The notes under the pieces are model-generated. The model was not told where the DNA came from. It saw only the letters and a program-made list of their open reading frames with translations, and did not search any database. Both the position numbers and the translations under genes were made by a program. Below, in pieces: positions 48,674-56,299 of a stretch of DNA of 64,000 nucleotides; the first letter of the stretch is position 1, and every line of letters begins with the position of its first letter. Location: the NCBI GenBank assembly GCA_020849105.1, contig JADLGW010000012.1, positions 124,001 through 188,000 on the forward strand. Reading direction: 5' to 3'. The DNA is from Phycisphaerales bacterium. GTDB taxonomy: Bacteria > Planctomycetota > Phycisphaerae > Phycisphaerales > UBA1924.

Positions 48674-50680
48674 TCATGCACCGCCGCGAGCCTGGGGTCG
48701 CAGGGCCGCGAGTTCCTCCGTCGCGACCCGGTACAACTCCGCGACGAGTTCACTCAGGAAGTACCGCCCGCGCCGCTTCGCCTGGCCGTACCACGGGTTC
48801 ATGAGCACGGAACGGAGCAGGAACACCCCCTCCGCGGCGTACCGGTCCGCGCCGACGCCGAGCCGCGTCAGGAAGGGCGCGACCGTCTCGCGGTCGTACT
48901 GTGCGCCCGACAGTGTGGTCCGGCTGACGAAATACGGCTGGTCTGTCGAGCGCTGCGCCGGCTGCACCGACAGGCGGCGGTGCACCGCCATGTTGAGCGT
49001 ATTGACCTCGCCCAGTGTCAGGTGCCGCTCACCGGCTCCCGCAAACGCGAAGCAGACGATGTTGGACCCGGGGGGACAGAGGCAGACGGCACGAACCGCA
49101 GCGCTCTCTCCGCCGGATTCCCGCAGCAGACGCGGGTAGTTCTCCAGCAGGGCGTGCAGTTCGCACGCGTTGCGGATCGTCTCCCCGATCAACTTCCCGT
49201 GTCCGCTGGTGTCCAGCGGGATCAGCGTGTGGCTGAGCCAGACCGCGGCCGCGGCGGCCCCCGGCTTGCTGCCCTCCAGAACGTACACGCCGATGGTCTC
49301 GGCGCGCCGGTCGGATTCCGGGTCGGCGTCCGTCTCCGCGATATACGGCGCGTGCTGGCGAGCCAGCGGCTTCACCCAGTTGGACCGAAACGAGACGCAG
49401 CCGGCCGGGTACGGCACATAGCCCAGTTTGTGCGGATCGACCGTGATCGACTCGCACTCTCCCAGTCGCTCCAGTGCATCGCACGCCTGGCCATGAGGTA
49501 GATGCACGGGCAGTTCAACGTCTGTGCCGCGGACCCTGACCGTGGCCCGCGGCTCGCCCAGCCCGGCCCGGTTCGGGAGTGTCAGCGTGCGCAGGTAGCC
49601 GCCGTACGCGGCGTCGGCGTGCAGCCAGAACGACCCCAGGCCGGCCGCCTCGCGCGCGGCCCTCACCGCCAGGATTCGGTCAACAGGGTCTACGGCGCCC
49701 TCTTCGGTGGTCCCGACGACCGCGATCACAGCCAGGACATGAGCGCCCGCACGGTCGGCCTCCCGGAGCCTGGCGTCCAGGTCGTCGGGGCGCATGCGGA
49801 AGTCGGGGTCCACACGCACCCGGACCAGTGCGTCGCGTCCGATGCCAAGAACGTCCATCGCCTTGTCGAAGCAGTAGTGGTGCGACTCCGGAGCGAGCAG
49901 CACCGGCGAAGATTCGGCGGCGCTGACGACCGCGCCCATGCCCCGCTGCGCCGGGTGGAAGCGCGACGCCAGCATGGCGCTCTGGACCCGTTCTACCGTG
50001 CCCGGCCCGGGCCCGAACCTGTCCGCGGCATCGTGGAAGAGCCGCTCATACGCCCGGAACGCGGCAGAAGCGGTGAGCCCCAGCAGCCGCGCCCTTACGC
50101 GCGGGTCGCCCGTATCCTCCGTCCGGGCCAGGCCCAGATGACGGCGTGCCTCCTCGACGACGAGCGGCAGATACCTGGCCGACCGCGCCAGCCACAGCGC
50201 CTCGATGTTCGCGATCGTTCCCCCGCTCGTCAGATGGGCCCAGCCGCCCGGCGGGTGGCCGAGCATCCGGGCGACCATCTGGGAGGCCTCCAGTTCCAGG
50301 CGAACGGTCACGGGGGCCGCTTCCGTGGAGACGTTGTTCGGGTTGTAGAGCATCGCCGCGAGGTATCCGGCGATGGCGGGCAGCGACTGCTCGGCAATCA
50401 TGTGCCCGGCGTAGCGCGGGCTGTAAAAGGGAACGTCGTGCTTCAGCCGCGCCAGGAGCTCGATGAGCCGGTCGTCGAACTCGTCGCGGAATCCCTCCGC
50501 CTCGTGCCTCGCCGCGGAATCCACCGCGACGCCGTCTTCGGGGAAGTAGTTCCGCCGCCACGCGTAGTAGTCCGCGACGATCCGCTGCACAGCCCCGGCG
50601 AACCAGTCGCCGTTCTCGGCCTTGGGGCCGGCGAACCACGCGGAGATGGGCGCGAGGGGTTGGGGGTGGACGGGAAGCAT
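48674..50680 (-). CDS. Group II PLP-dependent amino acid decarboxylase (tyrosine/aspartate/glutamate type)
   Basis: A 668-aa fold-type I decarboxylase. ATG 50680 begins MLPVHPQPL; a longer N-terminal reading exists but is Arg-rich and unlikely. Signatures include WLHADAAYGGYLR and TVDPHKLGYVPYPAG, where the Lys binds PLP. TSGGTIANIEALW is the substrate/PLP region. Length fits enterococcal-type tyrosine decarboxylases (around 620) better than small MfnA. The exact amino acid is not readable. It is 29 bases downstream of pdxH, which makes its cofactor. Confidence 0.88.
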   Translation of the reverse strand: MLPVHPQPLAPISAWFAGPKAENGDWFAGAVQRIVADYYAWRRNYFPEDGVAVDSAARHEAEGFRDEFDDRLIELLARLKHDVPFYSPRYAGHMIAEQSLPAIAGYLAAMLYNPNNVSTEAAPVTVRLELEASQMVARMLGHPPGGWAHLTSGGTIANIEALWLARSARYLPLVVEEARRHLGLARTEDTGDPRVRARLLGLTASAAFRAYERLFHDAADRFGPGPGTVERVQSAMLASRFHPAQRGMGAVVSAAESSPVLLAPESHHYCFDKAMDVLGIGRDALVRVRVDPDFRMRPDDLDARLREADRAGAHVLAVIAVVGTTEEGAVDPVDRILAVRAAREAAGLGSFWLHADAAYGGYLRTLTLPNRAGLGEPRATVRVRGTDVELPVHLPHGQACDALERLGECESITVDPHKLGYVPYPAGCVSFRSNWVKPLARQHAPYIAETDADPESDRRAETIGVYVLEGSKPGAAAAAVWLSHTLIPLDTSGHGKLIGETIRNACELHALLENYPRLLRESGGESAAVRAVCLCPPGSNIVCFAFAGAGERHLTLGEVNTLNMAVHRRLSVQPAQRSTDQPYFVSRTTLSGAQYDRETVAPFLTRLGVGADRYAAEGVFLLRSVLMNPWYGQAKRRGRYFLSELVAELYRVATEELAALRPQARGGA

Positions 50681-50709
50681 GATCGCGCCGGCGCGGCGAT
50701 GTGTCCTGG

Positions 50710-51375
50710 CTACGGGAATAGGCGGTCCGACGCCCAGGCGGCGGGGTCGCTCCCGGGTTCGCGCACCCACGCTACCCGATCGTGCAGCCTTCCGCGCCCG
50801 GCTGACCAGAGTTCGATCCTGTCGAGCAGGATGCGGTACCCCCCCCACGATGAGGGCCGCGGAAGCGTGACGGAAGCCGCCGCCCGAACAACACGGGCCG
50901 CGAGCGCGGCCCGGGAGTGGAGCGGCCGGCTCTGCCGGCTGGCGATAGCGCCGATCCTGGAGAGCAGCGGCCGGCTCTGGAAGTACTCGTCGCTCTCCTG
51001 GCTGGTGGTGCGGACAACGGTCCCTTCGACCCGCGCCTGACGCTTCAGCGAGGGCCAGTAGAACACCCCGGCGGCGCGGGGATTCCCCTCGATCTCCCGG
51101 CCCTTTCGGCTCTCGTAGTTCGTGTAGAAGACGACCGCGGGGGGCGCCGCTTCGACCTGTTTGCAGAGCACAACCCGTGCCGAGGGTGCGCCGCCGGAGG
51201 ACGCCGTCGCCAGCACCATCGCGTTGAAGTCACCTTCGACCGCGTGCTCGGCATCATCAAGCCAGTGCCGCAGGAGGAGGACGGGATCGTCCGCGAATGG
51301 GCCCCGAAGGTCCTTGTGGGCCTCGCGTGTACCCGGGGGGCGCGCACGCGATGTACGCGGGGACGGGGCGGCCAT
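50710..51375 (-). CDS. pdxH: Pyridoxamine 5'-phosphate oxidase PdxH
   Basis: FMN enzyme making PLP from PNP or PMP. ATG 51375; VVLCKQVEAAPPAVVFYTNYESRKGREIEGNP, FYWPSLKRQARVEGTV and ESDEYFQSRPLLSRIGAIAS are the FMN/PLP-binding blocks. The C-terminal motif SWGGYRILLDRIELWSAG...RLHDRVAWVRE is complete. 221 aa is typical. It lies between the Rrf2 regulator and the PLP-dependent decarboxylase. Confidence 0.96.
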   Translation of the reverse strand: MAAPSPRTSRARPPGTREAHKDLRGPFADDPVLLLRHWLDDAEHAVEGDFNAMVLATASSGGAPSARVVLCKQVEAAPPAVVFYTNYESRKGREIEGNPRAAGVFYWPSLKRQARVEGTVVRTTSQESDEYFQSRPLLSRIGAIASRQSRPLHSRAALAARVVRAAASVTLPRPSSWGGYRILLDRIELWSAGRGRLHDRVAWVREPGSDPAAWASDRLFP

Positions 51376-51412
51376 CAGCGGGGCCCTCCACGCGGCGCCC
51401 CGGCGTGCCTAC

Positions 51413-51868
51413 CTACGCCTTGCTTCCCCCGATCGTGGGGTTGACCAGCGTCCGGCACTGCCCCCCGGATCGAGCGCTCGTCTTGAGAATCTCGGACAGG
51501 CTGGTCCGCTTGAACTCCTTCTCGATGACCCCGATCGCGTCGTCGAGCCTGCGGTGCAGCGGGCACAACTGGAGGTGCGCCGGGTTGCCCAGCGGGCACT
51601 TGGTGATCCGCACGATCGGATCGACGGCGTTCACGACGTCCAGCATCGAGATCTTGTCGGACGGACGGCTCAGGCAGAATCCGCCGTGGGGCCCGCGCTG
51701 GGACTCGACCAATCCAGCAACCACGAGGTCGCGGAGGATCTTCGACAGGTACCCCTTGGGGACCTTCGTGCGTTCGGCGATGGTCTCGCTGTTGGACGAG
51801 GCATCGCCGTCGATCCCAGCCAGAAAGGTCATTGCTCGCAGGGCGTACTCGGTGGTTTGTGACAGCAT
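51413..51868 (-). CDS. Rrf2-family transcriptional regulator (NsrR/IscR-like)
   Basis: A 151-aa regulator; ATG 51868 gives MLSQTTEYALRAMTFLA. Winged helix with ERTKVPKGYLSKILRDLVVAGLVESQRGPHGG recognition region. Cysteines lie in TKCPLGNPAHLQLCPLHRRL and, further on, GQCRTL, spaced differently from the C-x5-C-x6-C of NsrR, but Fe-S or metal ligation is plausible. It lies just downstream of nosL on the same strand, suggesting control of the nos genes by nitrogen oxides or redox state. Confidence 0.85.
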   Translation of the reverse strand: MLSQTTEYALRAMTFLAGIDGDASSNSETIAERTKVPKGYLSKILRDLVVAGLVESQRGPHGGFCLSRPSDKISMLDVVNAVDPIVRITKCPLGNPAHLQLCPLHRRLDDAIGVIEKEFKRTSLSEILKTSARSGGQCRTLVNPTIGGSKA

Positions 51869-52030
51869 GCGTGTGGTTTTCCGGCGCTGGGCCCGCCTGC
51901 GGGCCGGGGTGCGAGGTAACAATACCGGGATATCCGGCTTCACGCGGGCGGGCCTCACGGCGAGGCCCCGGCCCGTTGGGTGCCCGCGGCGTGTACTCGA
52001 CGGTGCAAGGGACCACGTCCGCCTCCGGCT
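51869..52030. other. Rrf2 upstream region
   Basis: 162 bases between nosL and the Rrf2 gene. A GATATC-centred near-palindrome, CCGGGATATCCGG, at 51925-51937, lies 57 bases upstream of the Rrf2 start. It could be an operator; no other copy in the window is exact. Confidence 0.35.
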
Positions 52031-52507
52031 CTACCGCCTGCCCTCTTGATCGCGGGCCCGACGCCGGGCCGCCAGTTCATCGTGCGACAACACCTCACCG
52101 CCCATGTCCTTCCCGGCCCGCTCCGCCGCCGCCCGGTCCCTGAACGCAGCGATCCCCGAGGCCATCGGCGTGCGGAGGGAGTCCCTGTCGGCAGCCAGGT
52201 ACGCGGCCTCACCCGCGGGCACCCAGGCCAGTGACCCGTGGTCATGGACAAACGCCTCACGCACGGGCAGGTCTCCGCCGGCCCCGAACCGGGCATCGAG
52301 CATGCAGCCGATGTCGTCGTAGCACAGGTATTCGCGCCGGCCGTCGCGTTCGATCAGCAGGGCGGCCGCGAATCGCTGGTCGTCGATGGACATCCCGCAC
52401 TCCGCGCACTGGTCCCGCCCCGGGCGCAGAACGGGCGGACCGGACAGATCGTCGCCGCCGCAGCCGGTGAGCACGCCCACAAACAGGAGCGGAACCCAGG
52501 GTTTCAC
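52031..52507 (-). CDS. nosL: NosL-like copper chaperone lipoprotein
   Basis: A 158-aa lipoprotein; GTG 52507 with GGAGG eight bases upstream. Lipobox LTGC then CAECGMSIDDQRFAA, the metal-binding CxxCGM of NosL, and YDDIGCMLD. NosL delivers Cu(I) to NosZ during CuZ assembly. Start overlaps the nosY stop (GTGA). Last gene of the nos series before Rrf2. Confidence 0.9.
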   Translation of the reverse strand: MKPWVPLLFVGVLTGCGGDDLSGPPVLRPGRDQCAECGMSIDDQRFAAALLIERDGRREYLCYDDIGCMLDARFGAGGDLPVREAFVHDHGSLAWVPAGEAAYLAADRDSLRTPMASGIAAFRDRAAAERAGKDMGGEVLSHDELAARRRARDQEGRR

Positions 52508-53379
52508 GTTGGGGACCTCCGTGAAAAGACCGCACCCGCCGCCGCCAGCGGCACGACGATCCAGGCCAGCATGCACGCCCCGAAGATCAGGTGCAGACGC
52601 TGGCCGTACTCCTCGGTCGCGTACAGCCCCGCAGGGCCGAGCACGTCCAGCGTCGCCTCGGCCGCGTGCAGCGACCACATCTTGAAGACCTGGAGCGGGT
52701 TGAGCAGCGAGAGCGCAAAGAGTTCCTCGATGCGAAGGCGGAGCGCGACGGCGCCGGCCATGAGCCCCAGATCGGAGATAAAGACCAGCGCCAGCCAGAG
52801 GAAGACGGCGATGCCGACGGCCACCGAGACCTTCCGCGACAGCACGGAGACCAGCATCCCGAGACTGAGCATGCCCAGCGCCAGGGCCAGCGACAGCCCC
52901 GCCAGCCACGCCACGCTGGATGGGCTTGTCGCCGCACCCTTCCACGCGAGGATCACGGCGCACGACCCCAGGCCCAGGGCGATGGACGCGGCGAGCGCAC
53001 CCGCCTGGCCCAGGTACTTGCCGAGCAGGACCTCCAGACGTGACACGGGCTGCGCCAGCAGATACGCGAGCATCCCGCGCTCGCGATCGGAGGCGATCGC
53101 CCCGGCGCCCGCGCTCAGGGCCATCAGCGGCACCACCAGCAGCACGATGTTGATGAGTCCGGCCGTGGTGCGCCCGAACCCGGCCAGCCCGCTCCCCCCG
53201 CCGACGGACGCGGAGACCAGTGACACCGCGAGCCCGAGAGCGGCAAACGCGACGCTGTACAGGATGAACCGCTTGCTCCGTGTCGCCTCGCGCAGTTCTC
53301 GGTGCGCCAGCGTCAGGATGTTGCGGCCGGCCGGGCGTGGGCGGCACAACGCCGAAACGTTGGCGGCAAGAGCACTCAC
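52504..53379 (-). CDS. nosY: NosY ABC transporter permease
   Basis: A 291-aa six-helix permease. GTG 53379 overlaps the nosF stop (GTGA). TLAHRELREATRSKRFILYSVAF, SDRERGMLAYLLAQPVSRLEVLLGKY and LVFISDLGLMAG fit ABC-2 NosY. With NosF and NosD it transports a still-debated sulfur or copper species for NosZ maturation. Confidence 0.92.
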   Translation of the reverse strand: MSALAANVSALCRPRPAGRNILTLAHRELREATRSKRFILYSVAFAALGLAVSLVSASVGGGSGLAGFGRTTAGLINIVLLVVPLMALSAGAGAIASDRERGMLAYLLAQPVSRLEVLLGKYLGQAGALAASIALGLGSCAVILAWKGAATSPSSVAWLAGLSLALALGMLSLGMLVSVLSRKVSVAVGIAVFLWLALVFISDLGLMAGAVALRLRIEELFALSLLNPLQVFKMWSLHAAEATLDVLGPAGLYATEEYGQRLHLIFGACMLAWIVVPLAAAGAVFSRRSPT

Positions 53380-54149
53380 AGGGATGCCTCCCGGCATGAG
53401 CGGGCCGTGAAGGAGGGTGGTCCCCCGGGGGCCGTGCACCCGGCCTCCGCGGTGCCCGCCGCCTCCCGGCCGAGCGACCGGAACAGTCTGGGGCGCTGCT
53501 CCGCCAGAAACTCATCTCGGGAAACGGTCCGCACCAGCCGCCCGTGATCGAGCACCGCGACCCGCCCGGCGAGGATCGAGACCTCCTCGAGCCGGTGCGA
53601 GGCGAAGAGCACCGTGCGCCCACCGCCCGAGAGTTGTTTGAGCAGGGCGACGAACTCGTCGCGCCCCACCGCGTCGAGGCTTGCCGTGACCTCGTCCAGC
53701 ACGAGCACGGGGGGATCGCCCAGGAGTGCGATCGCCAGCGCCAGCCGCTGCTTCATCCCCCCGGAGAGTTCACGCACCCGCTTCCCACGGTGCGGGTCGA
53801 GGCCGACGGCCGCGAGCGACCCGCGCACGTCCGGTCGGGTGATGCCCCTGAGCCTGGCGAAGAACGCCACGGCTTCCGCGACCCGCAGGTCATCCTGGAA
53901 GCCGAGTTCCTGGGGCACATAGCCCACCAGCAGCCGCGCGGCCTTCCCATGCCGAGTCGCGTCATGCCCTCCGACCTCGATACGGCCCTCGTAGCGCAGC
54001 AGGCCGAGCACGCACCGGATCAGCGTCGTCTTCCCGGCCCCGTTGGCGCCCCACAGGGCCACGCTGTCGCCGGCCTGCAACTCCAGCGACACGTGGTCGA
54101 GTGCCGCAGCGCGTCCGAAGCGCTTGGTGACGCCCTCAATGCGGATCAC
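53376..54149 (-). CDS. nosF: NosF ABC transporter ATPase
   Basis: A 257-aa ABC ATPase. ATG 54149 overlaps the nosD stop. Walker A is GANGAGKTTL, signature RELSGGMKQRLALAIALLGD, Walker B VLVLDEVTASLD, and the H-loop ASHRLEEV. Partner of NosY and NosD. The C-terminal ~30 residues are Gly/Ala/Pro-rich and atypical. Confidence 0.94.
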   Translation of the reverse strand: MIRIEGVTKRFGRAAALDHVSLELQAGDSVALWGANGAGKTTLIRCVLGLLRYEGRIEVGGHDATRHGKAARLLVGYVPQELGFQDDLRVAEAVAFFARLRGITRPDVRGSLAAVGLDPHRGKRVRELSGGMKQRLALAIALLGDPPVLVLDEVTASLDAVGRDEFVALLKQLSGGGRTVLFASHRLEEVSILAGRVAVLDHGRLVRTVSRDEFLAEQRPRLFRSLGREAAGTAEAGCTAPGGPPSFTARSCREASL

Positions 54150-55564
54150 GAGGTCACTCCTTCCCGCGGGACGCCCGAGCGGCCGAACGCCAGCACAATC
54201 CCCGCCAGCGCGAGCAGGCCGGCCCCGCCGGCCGCGAGCCGCCCGGTTGCGTGTCCGGTCCCCGCCCCGCCCGCCGTGATCGGTACCGGGCGCATCAGCG
54301 GCACTTCGTCGGTGAACTTCGGCTCCGGGCGCACGGCGGGGAGCGCCCGGCCCACGAACTCGACGGCCTGCTGCGCCGGGCTGAACAGGAACAGCCGCAG
54401 CGACGGCTCCCGTTCCATCAGGTTCTCAAAGAGCGTCTGGGACTCGTGAACAAAGTCGCCGATCCCGTCGCCGTTGCGGTCGTAGCCGGTGTAGTCGCTC
54501 CAGTAGTTACCGCGGTCCCCCTTCCAGAACCGGTTGGCCTCCAGCGAGCCGCGGCCGGCCACGGTCACCTGGTCGATGTTGTCGATGAAGTTGTTCCCGG
54601 TGAGTTCGTTGCCCCGTGCCGAGGGCAGAAAGATCATGCCCGCGTCGTTGCACGCGATGGTGTTGCCCGTGAACTCGCCCGGCATCCGGTCGGTGAAGGG
54701 CGACCCGTCGATGTACACGCCCGCGCGGTTCCCCGCGATCAGGTTGTCGCGCACGCTGTACTGGTCCGTCTCCTTCAGGCCGATGCCGTACCCGCTGGGC
54801 CCCCGGTTGCGGAGCAGGCGGTTGCCCTCGATTCGCACGCCGGTGCTGTACATCAGGTAGATACCGACGGAGTTGCCGGTGAACTCGTTGTCCGTGATCG
54901 TGACGCCGTCGCTGAACATCAGGTGCAGGCCGTAGCGGGACTGGCGCGCGACGTTCCCGCGCACCACAACCCCCTTGGAGTACCACACGATCGCGTCGCG
55001 CCCGTTGTGGATGACGTTGCCCTCGACCACGGTCCGGTCCGAACGCCACAGCCGCAGCCCGTCGCCCCGCCGGGCGATGTCGAGCGCCTTGCCGCCGATG
55101 GTGTTCCGGCGGACGATGCTGTCCGGGGCTTCGCGCAGATCGATCCCGAACAGGATGTCCTCCAGCACGTTGTCCTCGATCGTGGCGCGCGGAGCGAGCA
55201 CCCGGATCCCGGCGTTCTCCCTGTCCAGGTTGATGCCCGTGTTGCGGATCGTGAACCCGCGGAGGGTCACGCCCGGCGCCGTGATCTCCACGATGTCCGT
55301 GGTCCCGCCCCCGTCCAGCACCGCCCCCGGGCGTGCGACGAGCGTCACCGGCTTGCCGATGCGCAGGCGCTCGCGGTAGATGCCCGGTCCCACCTCGATC
55401 ACGTCGCCGGACCGGGCGGCTGCCAGGCGCCGCCCGAGCGGGCCGACCTCCGTCGCCGCCGCGATCGCGGGTGTTGGCGGTGGGGTGTGCTCCACGCCCT
55501 GACCCAGCGCGGCCGGTGCCGCGGCCGCGACGACCAGCAAGAAACTGTGTGCGCGGTGCCTCAA
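54146..55564 (-). CDS. nosD: NosD periplasmic copper-processing protein
   Basis: A 472-aa exported right-handed beta-helix (CASH domain) required for NosZ CuZ maturation. TTG 55564 overlaps the previous stop (TTGA) and gives the signal MRHRAHSFLLVVAAAAPAAL; a GTG at 55585 is the alternative. CASH repeats are visible: VTLRGFTIRNTGINLDRENAG, DNVLEDILFGIDLRE, GNVIHNGRDAIVWY, SRYGLHLMFSDGV, DNEFTGNSVGIYLMYS and NYWSDYTGYDRNGDGIGD. A C-terminal membrane helix (about 445-465) may anchor it. Confidence 0.94.
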   Translation of the reverse strand: MRHRAHSFLLVVAAAAPAALGQGVEHTPPPTPAIAAATEVGPLGRRLAAARSGDVIEVGPGIYRERLRIGKPVTLVARPGAVLDGGGTTDIVEITAPGVTLRGFTIRNTGINLDRENAGIRVLAPRATIEDNVLEDILFGIDLREAPDSIVRRNTIGGKALDIARRGDGLRLWRSDRTVVEGNVIHNGRDAIVWYSKGVVVRGNVARQSRYGLHLMFSDGVTITDNEFTGNSVGIYLMYSTGVRIEGNRLLRNRGPSGYGIGLKETDQYSVRDNLIAGNRAGVYIDGSPFTDRMPGEFTGNTIACNDAGMIFLPSARGNELTGNNFIDNIDQVTVAGRGSLEANRFWKGDRGNYWSDYTGYDRNGDGIGDFVHESQTLFENLMEREPSLRLFLFSPAQQAVEFVGRALPAVRPEPKFTDEVPLMRPVPITAGGAGTGHATGRLAAGGAGLLALAGIVLAFGRSGVPREGVTS

Positions 55565-56232
55565 GCACGCGCTCCCGTCGGCCACGCCAGGCGGTGTGCC
55601 AGCGTCTTGTACGCGTGCCGGTGGAACACGAAGCCCACGATAATCGTGACGGCGGCGGCCACGGTCAGCCAGTACCCGGGGCCGAACTCCGCGTAGGTCT
55701 TGAACTGCCCGATGCCGCCCTCGCCGACGACGGTCGGAACAAACGGCTTGATCGAGGACGACAGCGGCGCCTCCGGGTTGAGGTTCAGGCCGAAGGTCCG
55801 CATCCAGTAGTACAGGTCCGCCACAAACCCCAAGGGGAACGTGACCGCCGGCAACGCCAGCAGCACGGCCCAGCGGCTGTGGATGGCCGCCGCGCCCTCG
55901 ACCAGCAGCACCATGGAGATGATCATCCAGACCGAGGCCGCCCGCTCGAACGCCGCGGCCTCACCGAGCGGGCGCATCCCGATGTAGTGGTTCAGCCCGT
56001 CGACCTCCCGCACGTCGCCCGACAGGTGGTTGACGTACGCGGTGATGAACAGGCCGTCGGGGTACTGCGGCGCCACCAGTTCCATCCGCCAGTAGGGGAG
56101 GAAGAGCGAAACCAGCAGCAGCACGCGCGCGGCCATGAAGACCAGGGTCGGGGCCAGGTACCGAACGCGGTGGGCCGCGAGTTCTTCTGCGGGGACGCGT
56201 GGGCCGATCAGGGACTGGAACAATCGTGACAT
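55561..56232 (-). CDS. NosB-like membrane protein of clade II nos operons
   Basis: A 223-aa protein with about four or five helices, directly downstream of nosZ and upstream of nosD. VFMAARVLLLVSLFLPYWRMELVAPQYPDGLF and GLNHYIGMRPL are characteristic of the integral membrane protein that replaces NosR in clade II clusters. I infer NosB from position and topology. Stop overlaps the nosD start. Confidence 0.75.
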   Translation of the reverse strand: MSRLFQSLIGPRVPAEELAAHRVRYLAPTLVFMAARVLLLVSLFLPYWRMELVAPQYPDGLFITAYVNHLSGDVREVDGLNHYIGMRPLGEAAAFERAASVWMIISMVLLVEGAAAIHSRWAVLLALPAVTFPLGFVADLYYWMRTFGLNLNPEAPLSSSIKPFVPTVVGEGGIGQFKTYAEFGPGYWLTVAAAVTIIVGFVFHRHAYKTLAHRLAWPTGARA

Positions 56233-56299
56233 CAGCGGCCTCCTCAGGGCGATCGGAAAAACCCGGCACGGAGCGCGAGCCCCGCCCGGGCGGGTGTGC

